26,015 nt of DNA from Synechococcales cyanobacterium 340R_concoct_173_sub (GTDB lineage: Bacteria; Cyanobacteriota; Cyanobacteriia; Leptolyngbyales; Leptolyngbyaceae), in NCBI GenBank assembly GCA_025354065.1, contig JANXNM010000005.1, positions 1-26,015 on the forward strand. Reading direction: 5' to 3'. Shown piece by piece: positions 16,739 to 24,977 of the stretch (position 1 is the stretch's first letter; every line of letters starts with the position of its first letter). The position numbers and the translations under genes were made by a program. Below the pieces are notes generated by a model. The model had not been told where the DNA came from. It made no database searches and saw only the letters and a program-made list of their open reading frames with translations.

Positions 16739-16791
16739 CTGTACTTAATTCAATCTAAAATAAGCAGTAATCTGCTCTATCCCTCAGAACA

Positions 16792-17268
16792 ATGTCTTTC
16801 ACGAATTCAATTTCCCATCCGCAATCACTCCCAAAAAACCGTACAGAGGCCGCATCAAGTAATCCACCGATGAATGTTTTCGGGGTGCCGTTTACAGGGG
16901 ACGGGTTTCAGGTGGGCGATCGGATGATTCCAGCCACGATCGCATTAAGACGGGCTTTGAAAGGTAAATTACAATCTGGCCAATGGTTTTATTTTGGAAT
17001 TGCACCGCAGAATATCAAAATTGAACCAGCACTATCCCATGTATCGGCAACAGTAACGAGTATTGAACTAGTGAATCAAGATAGTCGTTCAATTCAGACT
17101 GAGATGTCTATGAAAGGTGGCGTATTTCCACTTATCTTTATTCAGTCAACTCATGAACAATCTCCTACTATCGGAGATGTAATTCCATTAAAATTCGACT
17201 TAAAACAAATGATTTTATTTGATCCAGGAACAAACGATCGAATCTTTCCAACTCCTTTAATTGAATGA
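16792..17268 (+). CDS. Orphan MalK/UgpC-type TOBE (OB-fold) domain protein
   Basis: This 158-residue protein resembles only the C-terminal regulatory OB/TOBE part of sugar ABC-transporter ATPases. After about 25 polar residues comes PPMNVFGV, which corresponds to the (G)SPPMNF that opens the C-terminal domain of MalK. It continues with GDGFQVGDRMIP, FGIAPQNIKIEP (like GIRPE.I) and GDVIPLKFDLKQMILFDPGTNDRIF (like GD.V.L.FD...LLFD..TG.RI). There is no Walker A, signature motif or Walker B, and the upstream gap holds no remnant of an ATPase. It ends 8 bp from the convergent ABC1 kinase gene. It may bind a sugar-related ligand or a transporter; this is inference. Confidence 0.6.
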   Translation: MSFTNSISHPQSLPKNRTEAASSNPPMNVFGVPFTGDGFQVGDRMIPATIALRRALKGKLQSGQWFYFGIAPQNIKIEPALSHVSATVTSIELVNQDSRSIQTEMSMKGGVFPLIFIQSTHEQSPTIGDVIPLKFDLKQMILFDPGTNDRIFPTPLIE

Positions 17269-17276
17269 GAATTAAA

Positions 17277-18965
17277 CTAACTCCCTGCCAATTGGTCGAG
17301 CTTCGATCGCACAGCTAATTGAATCAGCTTCCGAAGTAATATCACTCCAGATATTCCCGAAACTACAAAGGCAAAAATCGCACCGCCTTTATAGACAACA
17401 GAGACTAATAGTATCGTCCCAATTAATGCCGAAAATCCAGTAATGCATGCATACAATAGCGCCGTCATCGTCAAATTCAGTAACTTAATGGCCCGATCGC
17501 CTTCTACAGAGCGAACTTGGATTTGTAAGTCGCCATCTGATAAACGCTCTTCAAATCGAGCGATCGCAACTTCAGTACTATTGGGCTTATTGAATTTATA
17601 AGACAAATAACTTTGCGCTTGTTTCGCCAAAAGACCAACTCCCTTTGTCCGATTTTCCGGGGATGTCGCCGCCAAAGTTTTAACAAACGGTTTCGCTGCA
17701 ACTAACAGATTATACTGCGGGTCGAGATCCCGTGCCACACCATCAAGTGTCGTTAATGCCTTAATAATAAACGTCATCCGAGCAGGCAATCGAAAGGGCT
17801 GTTGTTCAAATAGGCTGTACATTTCATTGCGTAAACTTTTGAATGCCTGAATTTCGATCGGTTTTTCAGTAAACCGTTCCAGCAAAAACTTAATGATTCG
17901 GCGGACCGGAGTCATATCCGTCATTGATTCAATTAAACCCATGTCCGTCAGTGTTGAAATTACTTGTTCCGTGTCTTTCTTCAACACCGCAAAAAACGTC
18001 TGGATCATTTGATCTTGATTAATCGACTGTACTTCAGCCATCATGCCAAAATCATAAAAAATCAACTTCCCATCCTTACTGACGGCCATATTTCCGGGAT
18101 GCGGATCGGCCTGAAAAAATCCATCTTGCAACAACTGCTTCATATAGGAGCAAATGCCGATATGGTTAATTTCTTTAGGATTTAGACCTGCGGCTTCGAG
18201 AGCAACCCGATCGTTTACCTTAATCCCAGGCAAATATTCCATGGTCAAAACTCGCTTGGTGGTAAAGCGTGGGTAGATTCTTGGAACTACAATATAGGGA
18301 TGATCTGAAAAATTTCGACGGAATCGATCGGCGTTCAAGCCTTCATTTATATAGTCAATTTCTTTGTAGAGAATATCGGTAAATTCAGCATAAATCGCCT
18401 CAAAATCTACATAGTGCGAATTTGGTAATACCCGTTTAATAAACATCGTAAGTTGTTTCAACACCGCAAAATCCAAATCAAACAAACGCTGCAATCCTGG
18501 ACGCTGGATTTTAACGCAGACTTCTTCGCCCGTATGCAACCTGGCACGATGAACTTGTCCAAGACTGGCCGCTGCGATCGGAATTAAGTCAAACTCTTTA
18601 TAAAGACTCGAAAGTGACGTATCAAACTCAGCTTCAATAATGGCGATCGCTTGTTCAACCGGAAACTCTGGCACCTGATCTTGCAATCGGCTCAAGGCTT
18701 TGACATATTCCAACGGCAACAAATCTGCCCGAGTAGATAGAGCTTGCCCGATTTTAATAAACGTCGGACCTAATTCTAAAAGAGTCGCAACCAGCCAGTC
18801 TGCCCGCTGATGTCGAGACTGGGGCGATCGATGAATGCCTTGACTATCTAGCCATAAATACCAACTTAATTTGGCCGCAGAAACAGACACGTCAACTCTT
18901 CTCGCAATAGGAGAATAGCCTGGACGCTGCCATCGGAGTAGTGGTGGAGATGCATTAGCTAACAT
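17277..18965 (-). CDS. ABC1/UbiB (AarF) family atypical protein kinase
   Basis: ABC1 kinases are atypical membrane-linked kinases or ATPases that support quinone and prenyl-lipid metabolism; cyanobacteria have several, related to plastid ABC1K proteins. The protein (562 residues from the ATG at 18965) has the KxGQ motif (LGPTFIKIGQALSTRADLLP, about 65-85), the Ala-rich nucleotide loop AAASLGQVHRA, the lysine strand VCVKIQRPG, the catalytic DPHPGN (about 287) and metal-binding DFGM (about 306). Two C-terminal transmembrane helices span about 495-548. A TTG 16 codons upstream (19013) is an alternative start; neither has a good ribosome-binding site. The quinone or prenyl-lipid target is unknown. 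Confidence 0.92.
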   Translation of the reverse strand: MLANASPPLLRWQRPGYSPIARRVDVSVSAAKLSWYLWLDSQGIHRSPQSRHQRADWLVATLLELGPTFIKIGQALSTRADLLPLEYVKALSRLQDQVPEFPVEQAIAIIEAEFDTSLSSLYKEFDLIPIAAASLGQVHRARLHTGEEVCVKIQRPGLQRLFDLDFAVLKQLTMFIKRVLPNSHYVDFEAIYAEFTDILYKEIDYINEGLNADRFRRNFSDHPYIVVPRIYPRFTTKRVLTMEYLPGIKVNDRVALEAAGLNPKEINHIGICSYMKQLLQDGFFQADPHPGNMAVSKDGKLIFYDFGMMAEVQSINQDQMIQTFFAVLKKDTEQVISTLTDMGLIESMTDMTPVRRIIKFLLERFTEKPIEIQAFKSLRNEMYSLFEQQPFRLPARMTFIIKALTTLDGVARDLDPQYNLLVAAKPFVKTLAATSPENRTKGVGLLAKQAQSYLSYKFNKPNSTEVAIARFEERLSDGDLQIQVRSVEGDRAIKLLNLTMTALLYACITGFSALIGTILLVSVVYKGGAIFAFVVSGISGVILLRKLIQLAVRSKLDQLAGS

Positions 18966-19130
18966 AAGTTGTAGATTAGTGTATTCAGTCTTCCCGGAGT
19001 TGAGAGCGGACAATCAGCGAATCTACCCAAATTATTGTATGTTGCGATGGAACATTCTCAGACCCGATTTAAGAATTGGTTTTAGACGGCGTTTTTAAGC
19101 GCGGTTATAAACAGAATTACAAGGTCAGCG

Positions 19131-20627
19131 CTATCTTTTTGTCATATCTGGAAACATCGGCAGCAAGACCGTAAAAGTTGTCATGTAGGATGGAGCATCG
19201 TCATCATTTTGTTTTTCAGCAACGATCGTACTTTCAGCCGTAATCGTTCCGCTCAAATGTTGCACAAGACTCTTGACCAAAGCTAGCCCTAGCCCTGTCC
19301 CCGGCACTACACTATCTGTGATGCCCTGACCGCGCCGAAACTTTTCAAAAATGTAGGGCATTTCTGCCGCCGTGATGCCTGCACCAAGATTACTAACGCT
19401 AATCTCAAGCTGTTTACCAATCTTTTTTAAGGTCATGGTGATATTGGTATTTGCATCGCCATATTTTCCAGCATTAGTCAAAAGTTCCAGCAACACCCGA
19501 TTTAAACTGCCGACATCCGTCGATACACTAATCCCCGGCACCGTCTTAATATCTAACGACAGCCCTTTTCTAGTCCATCGTTGCTTAAAGTTAAGTTTGA
19601 GTTCCTGGGTGAGATGGGGGATATCTACAACTTGAACCTGCATCTCAATTTGTTTGGTCTCTAGCTCTTGTAAGGCCAAAAGATCATTGATCAAACTCGT
19701 TTCCTGCGCACATTGCTGCTCCAAGATATTAAGATATTGCGATCGTCGTTCTGGGGAGAGCGTCGCTTCTTGAAGCATCCGAATCGCCAGCATCATACTC
19801 GTCAACGGGGTCCGCAATTCATGGCTCAACGTACTCAAAAACTCATCCATCCGCTTATTCATTACCCGCAGACGTTCAATCTGTTTTCGGTTCAATTCAT
19901 AAAGTTTGCCTTGCAGATCGACACTATGTTGGAGTTGAGCGGTCCTATCTTCCACAATAGATTCAACTTGACGCAGAGTTTCGGTTTGAATAATCGCTGA
20001 GCTGATCTGTCCAGCAATCAATTCGATTAAATCAATTTCAGCCGCTGTCCATTGACGAGACTGGTCGTGTTGAAGGACTAAAAACCCAATAGGTTTGCCT
20101 TTATTCTCTAAAGGTAACATTAGCAATGTAGGATGAGTTTGGGGATTCAGCAGGTCTACAACAACGGCTGGAGACTCCAAAATCGTTTCAAAATCATTTA
20201 ATGTGGACACATTCAACAAGTCAGGAAACCCCCTCATAGCGACTTGTGTGACCTGACATTCACTAATCCAATATGAATAAGGTGGCAGAGCGGGTTCTGT
20301 AGAGGTGAGGATGGGCCAAACTGACTCAACAAGGACGCGGGTTTTAGGCAACTGATCGGTTGCTCTCAGTACTTGGCGTGGATCCCAAAAGCGCAGCCGT
20401 AAAATCATGGCCTGCGAAACCCCAAACAAATCAGCCATCCCCTGAAGAGCAGTTTGATAGATCACAGATAGATCTGAAGACTTGCGAATTTCATTGGTCA
20501 ATGCCTTAGTTAAGACTTGTCCTGCAACTTGACGATCGTACTGTGCTTTCCAATAAGCAGCATCGTGTCGCTCTGGAATAGCAGAGAAGGTCGCTTCTAA
20601 AATGGGGTCACAGTTACCCATAATCAT
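19131..20627 (-). CDS. GAF-domain sensor histidine kinase
   Basis: This soluble histidine kinase of 498 residues (from the ATG at 20627) has a GAF-like sensor domain (about 55-215), a coiled-coil linker and a HisKA domain with phospho-acceptor His269 in STLSHELRTPLTSM. The HATPase_c domain has the N box LLELLTNAGKYGD and the G2-type GTGLGLALVKSLV. The G1 region reads VSNLGAGI where DxGxGI is usual, so the Asp that contacts the adenine is replaced by Asn (SNLGAG). Many working HisKA kinases of this branch have N there. A TTG at 20654 is an alternative start. There is no response regulator nearby. It is transcribed away from the HerA-like gene. Confidence 0.88.
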   Translation of the reverse strand: MIMGNCDPILEATFSAIPERHDAAYWKAQYDRQVAGQVLTKALTNEIRKSSDLSVIYQTALQGMADLFGVSQAMILRLRFWDPRQVLRATDQLPKTRVLVESVWPILTSTEPALPPYSYWISECQVTQVAMRGFPDLLNVSTLNDFETILESPAVVVDLLNPQTHPTLLMLPLENKGKPIGFLVLQHDQSRQWTAAEIDLIELIAGQISSAIIQTETLRQVESIVEDRTAQLQHSVDLQGKLYELNRKQIERLRVMNKRMDEFLSTLSHELRTPLTSMMLAIRMLQEATLSPERRSQYLNILEQQCAQETSLINDLLALQELETKQIEMQVQVVDIPHLTQELKLNFKQRWTRKGLSLDIKTVPGISVSTDVGSLNRVLLELLTNAGKYGDANTNITMTLKKIGKQLEISVSNLGAGITAAEMPYIFEKFRRGQGITDSVVPGTGLGLALVKSLVQHLSGTITAESTIVAEKQNDDDAPSYMTTFTVLLPMFPDMTKR

Positions 20628-20922
20628 GGAGGATGAGTCCGAGGAGGTTAACAAATTATTCGTTGAGTGTCAATATACGAGATCTGAATCTGAAACCTAA
20701 AACGTTATCCAGCGCATATCCAGAGACTAATTCACCTCATCTTGCATCAGTGAATTTAAACATGATTTACTAGATTACCGTTTGTTTAGGGAGAGTGTAT
20801 CCGTATTTTCCCTACGATTCGTAAGATTGATAGATATCGGTATGGATGACTGCGGCTAAACTATTACGATCGGGGTCGTCTATAGTACACTTGAACGTTA
20901 CCTGCAATAGGAATGTCCTACC

Positions 20923-22650
20923 GTGGCCTCATCATCATCTTCATTTTCGTCCTATGTTGTGGGCACCGTTAAGGGTCCGGGTGAGACAGGTAACCAGTAT
21001 GTGTTTATTACCTCGGATACGCGGCATGTGAAGATTGGGGAGTATGTGTATTATGAATTATCTCCAGATGCCGATGAAGTGGCAGCGGGACAGCCCGATC
21101 GTCCCCTCTCGATTCTAGGCAAGATTTCCGATCGGTCCTTGATTGAGCATTTACCCGATCGCATTTTTGCTGATACTGAAATTAGTCCGCAAACGATCGC
21201 GGCGTTGGTTGGATTCACGGACCTAAATCCCGAAATTTACGAAGTTACGGTTGATGTGATTGGCCACTTTGAGAAAGGACTTGGGTTCATGAATCCCCGT
21301 CGTAGTCCCAATCCAGGGGCGAAGGTGATTTTGGCCAGTGATGAGATGCTGAAGGGGATTCTAAGCAAAAAAAAGGTGGGGGAACCGGGTTCGGCCCATA
21401 TTGGTTCTATTTTGTTGCGGGGTGCGAATGCGGTGCCAGTGGCAATAGATGTGAAAGAACTAGTCAGCACCCACATGGCGATTTTGGCGGGAACAGGCTC
21501 AGGGAAATCCTATACGGCAGGCGTACTAATTGAAGAACTGATGTCTCCGCAAAATCGAGCAGCTGTCTTAATTTTTGATCCCCATGGTGAATATGGCACG
21601 CTTCAGGAAATGCAGACGAACGATCGATTTTTTGATCCCAGCGATGGATACCAACCCAAGGTCAAGATGATGACCCCGGAGCATATTCGGATTCGGTTGT
21701 CGTCGCTAGATTATTACGATTTACTGATGCTGTTGCCAGGAATGAGTGAGCGGCAGCAGGCCATCCTGAATAAGGCATTTCGGATTTTGCATCGTCATCG
21801 TAAAGGCGAGGCGAGATGGAGTGTGCAAGATTTGATTGCGGCAGTGCGGGAAGCGGATACTCAGGTGGATGATGAGGGGAATGAGAAAATGGGGTCGTCG
21901 GTTCAGGCGTTGGAATGGAAGCTAGAAGGGCTAGAACGATCGCAATATTTTCACACCTTTGAGCATACGGTCGCGCCTAGGGACTTGTTTCAGCCCGGTC
22001 AGGTGACAGTGTTGCAGATGAATGAAATTTCCCAGGAAGAACAGCAAGTGATCTGTGCGGCAGTGCTGCGGCAGACGAACCAAGCGCGAATGAACACGGC
22101 CCGTGAAAAAATTCAGCCGGGAGATGAGAGTTACTTGCCCTATCCGGTTTTTATGTTGATTGAAGAGGCCCATCGGTTTGCCCCAGCTCATGAACCGTCG
22201 CGCTGTAAGCAAATTTTGCGGACCATTCTGAGTGAGGGTCGGAAATTTGGGATGGGTGTGGGATTAATTACACAGCGTCCAGGGAAAATTGATGCCGATG
22301 TGTTGTCTCAGTGTATGAGTCAGTTCATTATGCGAATTATTAATCCGGTGGACCAAGATAGCTTGAAGTATGGCGTTGAAGCCGCAGGGCGAGATTTGCT
22401 GAAAGAGTTACCTGCGCTAACTAAAGGACAGGTGATTGTGTCAGGGGCTTGTGTGAATACGCCGATTTTGTGCAAGGTCCGATCGCGCTGGACGAAACAT
22501 GGCGGCGAAACAATGGATGCTCCTAGTGAGTGGCTCAAATATTTTCAAACCCATCGTCAAGTCAGTCGTGCGATCGAGCAAGCTCCAGTCTCAATTCCCA
22601 ATAGCCGATCGTCTTCGGAACCCCGCAAAAAAGGGCGAAGTGTGGACTAA
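20923..22650 (+). CDS. HerA-like DNA-translocating ATPase (HAS-barrel + DUF87)
   Basis: This 575-residue protein matches the HerA/FtsK-superfamily hexameric DNA pumps. The N-terminus carries a HAS-barrel (GTVKGPGETGNQYVFITSD, HVKIGEYVYYEL). The ATPase core has Walker A GTGSGKS (190-196), an FDPHGEY motif, Walker B VFMLIEEAH (Glu414, Glu415) and a later arginine-rich region with LSEGRKFGMGVGLITQRPGKID, in which TQRP is typical of the family. In archaea HerA works with the nuclease NurA in DNA end resection; no NurA-like gene lies here. The GTG start has AGGA 10 nt upstream. The C-terminal tail (after about 540) is basic and Ser-rich. Confidence 0.88.
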   Translation: MASSSSSFSSYVVGTVKGPGETGNQYVFITSDTRHVKIGEYVYYELSPDADEVAAGQPDRPLSILGKISDRSLIEHLPDRIFADTEISPQTIAALVGFTDLNPEIYEVTVDVIGHFEKGLGFMNPRRSPNPGAKVILASDEMLKGILSKKKVGEPGSAHIGSILLRGANAVPVAIDVKELVSTHMAILAGTGSGKSYTAGVLIEELMSPQNRAAVLIFDPHGEYGTLQEMQTNDRFFDPSDGYQPKVKMMTPEHIRIRLSSLDYYDLLMLLPGMSERQQAILNKAFRILHRHRKGEARWSVQDLIAAVREADTQVDDEGNEKMGSSVQALEWKLEGLERSQYFHTFEHTVAPRDLFQPGQVTVLQMNEISQEEQQVICAAVLRQTNQARMNTAREKIQPGDESYLPYPVFMLIEEAHRFAPAHEPSRCKQILRTILSEGRKFGMGVGLITQRPGKIDADVLSQCMSQFIMRIINPVDQDSLKYGVEAAGRDLLKELPALTKGQVIVSGACVNTPILCKVRSRWTKHGGETMDAPSEWLKYFQTHRQVSRAIEQAPVSIPNSRSSSEPRKKGRSVD

Positions 22651-22652
22651 GG

Positions 22653-22676
22653 GGTCGCAGGTTTGTGACCTTATTT
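22653..22676 (+). terminator. Possible terminator after the HerA-like gene
   Basis: GGTCGC (22653-22658) pairs with GTGACC (22665-22670), including one G-U pair, around a 6-nt loop. TTATTT follows. The stem is short, and it overlaps the stop of the convergent gene. Confidence 0.4.
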
Positions 22677-23531
22677 AGCTTTGGTTAACGCCGCCGTTTG
22701 GTTATTTTTATAACGAGTAGTACGGTCTTGGGCGATCGTGTAGTTTTTGTCGCTTGGGGGCACTTGGGCCATTAGCTCTGATGCTTTACCCCATTTATCT
22801 GCGATCGTTTGCCAATCTGCGGATGTTTGGGCTTTACTGCCTAATGCGGCACTTTCTTCTGCTAGACGAACAGCCGTCGAGAAGGCTTCTGGACTATCCG
22901 TTAGCTTTGCTTCTGGCGGTTTTGCCTCTGGTGGTTTTGGTTCTGGTGGTTTTGCTAGATTGCTAGTTGTCGATGTTGTTTCACTGGGTTTATTCATCAG
23001 GCTAAAAATGCCCCAGCCCAGCACAAGTAATGCCGTCGTTGCCCCAATTCCGCCGATAATTCCACGCCAGAATTGTTTTTTTTCCCGTTGTTGACGAGCG
23101 GACGGGCCACCAATTTGATCCGATCGGTTAGACATAGAATCTTGAATGTCTTCCATCATGGTCTTGAGAAAATTAGGCCGCACTAAATTAACTTCTTTGT
23201 ACCAAAGGAGCTTTTTTGGCTCTCGGTTAACTTCATCCAGCCATAAAAGTTGTTGCTCACGGACAATACGGCTATTGATATTGACTCGGCGTACTCCGCG
23301 AGGGGCTAGTAATTCTAGAATTTCTTTAATCCGATCGGGCAGCGTTTCTTGATTAAGTTGAGTAGGGGTGTCGGCTTCACATAGAAGCTGTAGTAGTCCA
23401 TCGTCGTAGACCGCCCGCGTCCGCACTCCCAAATCAGAGAGTTCCTGGTTTAGAACTTGGATAATCGCAGCGACGCTTCCTTGATGGGCTTGCTTACGAA
23501 TATCATTGGCGGGATTAGTGACGGTAGACAT
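22671..23531 (-). CDS. Cyanobacterial single-pass membrane protein of unknown function
   Basis: This 286-residue protein has three parts. The N-terminal cytoplasmic domain (about 10-120) reads DIRKQAHQGSVAAIIQVLNQEL, then VNINSRIVREQQLLWLDEV, a pattern I associate with proteins widespread in cyanobacteria but of no known function. One transmembrane helix follows (about 153-178). After a Pro-rich linker of KPPE repeats comes a helical C-terminal segment (AVRLAEESAALGSKAQTSADWQTIADKW, ELMAQVPPSDKNY). The last part resembles a short helical module seen at the end of many cyanobacterial proteins. It is convergent with the HerA-like gene. No enzyme motif is visible. Confidence 0.75.
   Translation of the reverse strand: MSTVTNPANDIRKQAHQGSVAAIIQVLNQELSDLGVRTRAVYDDGLLQLLCEADTPTQLNQETLPDRIKEILELLAPRGVRRVNINSRIVREQQLLWLDEVNREPKKLLWYKEVNLVRPNFLKTMMEDIQDSMSNRSDQIGGPSARQQREKKQFWRGIIGGIGATTALLVLGWGIFSLMNKPSETTSTTSNLAKPPEPKPPEAKPPEAKLTDSPEAFSTAVRLAEESAALGSKAQTSADWQTIADKWGKASELMAQVPPSDKNYTIAQDRTTRYKNNQTAALTKAK
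22909..22953 (-). repeat. 15-bp tandem repeat (x3) encoding KPPEx
   Basis: Three consecutive 15-bp units with a few base differences encode the KPPEP/KPPEA linker after the transmembrane helix. Unit length keeps the frame. Confidence 0.85.
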
Positions 23532-23633
23532 GATGGCTTAAAACAAGAGTCCGAAATATATCACTCATCTAAGCACAACTTTTTAAATCCAATAGCATTG
23601 AATCATTAAAGTTTTGATTTAGGATTTTCATCC

Positions 23634-24359
23634 CTAGTCGTCCATCAAGTGACGATAATCGTTAAACCGTCGAATTTGCCAAAGATCTGTGTTCAGCCGA
23701 TTCTCATTTTGTAGATGCCACCTATCGCGATCGATCCAAAATTCAAACATGGCCGTATTGTGAGACGAAATTCGCCACGATCGATCCATGCCCAAAAGCT
23801 CCGCAATCAGATGGGGTAGGAAACCGCTATGGCTGACGATCCATAATTTATCGTTATTTTTGTGGCGGTTAAGAATTTTGCAAATAAATCGGTGGGCACG
23901 ATCGCGAATCTCCATCAACGACTCAGCTTCCGGCACCTGGATCCATTCAGGCGTTGATTCAAGCTTGGCACAGAGTTCAGGATAACGGGCCTTGGCTTCA
24001 ACCCAGGTTAGGCCTTGAAAAATACCATTGTGAAATTCGCGTAGGTCATCCATGTAAGCAATGATGATTGGCTCCGGGTCTTCCGCAACGCTGATGCTAT
24101 TGGTCCAATCTCGGACAAAGGCGGGCGATCGGTCTTGAAATGGAGCCAAAGCGATTTTGGTGGTTTGCAGCGTGCGTCGGAGAGGACTGCTGTAGATGTG
24201 GGAGGGTGTCCAACCTTCGCGCAGAAGGATCTGCCCAAGCTTTTCCGCCTGTTGCTGACCTTTTTCCGTTAAGGGATATTCACCTTGACCTTGCATCCGT
24301 TTTTCAATATTGCCTGTGGACTCAGCATGACGAATGAAAAGCAGTTTAAGAAATTGCAT
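23634..24359 (-). CDS. Histidine phosphatase family protein (phosphoglycerate mutase-like)
   Basis: This 241-residue protein has the histidine phosphatase fold. The catalytic RHAE motif is Arg10-His11-Ala12-Glu13 (LLFIRHAESTGN), followed by LTEKGQQQAEKLG and IYSSPLRRTLQTT, which carries the second arginine. The partner histidine is in WIVSHSGFLPHLI. All core residues are present. The family includes phosphoglycerate mutases, sugar phosphatases and others, and the substrate cannot be told here. The gene is divergent from ndhM, with 190 bp between their starts. Confidence 0.88.
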   Translation of the reverse strand: MQFLKLLFIRHAESTGNIEKRMQGQGEYPLTEKGQQQAEKLGQILLREGWTPSHIYSSPLRRTLQTTKIALAPFQDRSPAFVRDWTNSISVAEDPEPIIIAYMDDLREFHNGIFQGLTWVEAKARYPELCAKLESTPEWIQVPEAESLMEIRDRAHRFICKILNRHKNNDKLWIVSHSGFLPHLIAELLGMDRSWRISSHNTAMFEFWIDRDRWHLQNENRLNTDLWQIRRFNDYRHLMDD

Positions 24360-24404
24360 AACCGAGTACCGAAACGGCGGGGGGAAGGTCTATTTTCTTG
24401 AGAT

Positions 24405-24438
24405 CTCTTAAGATCTATCTACTCTTAAGATCTATCTA
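24405..24438 (+). repeat. 17-bp perfect tandem duplication upstream of ndhM
   Basis: ctcttaagatctatcta occurs twice head to tail (24405-24421 and 24422-24438) with no mismatch. Confidence 0.9.
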
Positions 24439-24442
24439 TATG

Positions 24443-24460
24443 TCTTTAGAATCTTTAGAA
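24443..24460 (+). repeat. 9-bp perfect tandem duplication upstream of ndhM
   Basis: tctttagaa occurs twice head to tail, five bases after the 17-bp duplication, in the shared upstream region of ndhM and the histidine phosphatase gene. Confidence 0.85.
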
Positions 24461-24549
24461 ACGAGTTATCAGATACAAATCAGTCGTCGATCGGTTTACA
24501 ATACTCATAGCTAAAGAGAAGCACTGAAATAGATCAAGCGTAAATTTTT

Positions 24550-24897
24550 ATGATGACCATTTTAAAGTCTACAACTCGACACATTCATATTTTTACCGCA
24601 GAAATTCAGGATAGTGAACTGATTCCGAGTGAAACTGTGTTGACTATGGATGTCGATCCGGACAATGAGTTTGTTTGGTCCACAGATGCTTTGCAAAAGG
24701 TATATCAGAAATTTGATGAGCTGGTCGAGTCCTACAGCGGCGCAGATCTAACGGACTACAACCTTCGTCGCATTGGTTCAGACCTAGAACATTTTGTTCG
24801 ATCGATGTTACAAGCTGGAGAAATCTCTTATAACTTGAATGTCCGAGCGCTAAATTACAGCATGGGCCTACCTCGCGTCATAGATCAGCCAGCCTAA
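24550..24897 (+). CDS. ndhM: NAD(P)H-quinone oxidoreductase subunit M
   Basis: NdhM is a peripheral-arm subunit of the photosynthetic NDH-1 complex of cyanobacteria and plants, which passes electrons from ferredoxin to plastoquinone in cyclic flow and respiration. The 115-residue sequence matches the family nearly end to end: KSTTRHIHIFTAEI, LTMDVDPDNEFVW, ALQKVYQKFDELVESYSG, DLTDYNLRRIGSDLEHFVR and GEISYNLNVRALNYSMGLP. The first or second ATG (24550 or 24553) could be the start. A 7-bp stem (TCAGCCA at 24885-24891, TGGCTGA at 24904-24910) spans the stop codon but lacks a T-run, so it is not a clear terminator. The pilT gene follows after 80 bp on the same strand. Confidence 0.96.
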   Translation: MMTILKSTTRHIHIFTAEIQDSELIPSETVLTMDVDPDNEFVWSTDALQKVYQKFDELVESYSGADLTDYNLRRIGSDLEHFVRSMLQAGEISYNLNVRALNYSMGLPRVIDQPA

Positions 24898-24977
24898 GCC
24901 ATTTGGCTGAAACCGATCGTGGGTTCTAAGGGAATTGTAAAGGCAACGCTATTGTCCCATTCTTAACCTATAGCCCT

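Noticed and set aside
20810..20830. TACG-ATT-CGTA inverted repeat between the kinase and the HerA-like gene as an operator
   Set aside because: It is only 4 bp per arm, which is expected by chance, and no regulator gene is next to it.
22754..22966. Plus-strand Leu/Val-rich ORF resembling a membrane peptide
   Set aside because: It is the antisense of the KPPE-coding repeats and the helical C-terminus of the membrane protein.
24885..24910. 7-bp hairpin across the ndhM stop codon as an intrinsic terminator
   Set aside because: The stem is perfect but is followed by AAACCG rather than a T-run; it may only be a 3' end stabiliser.
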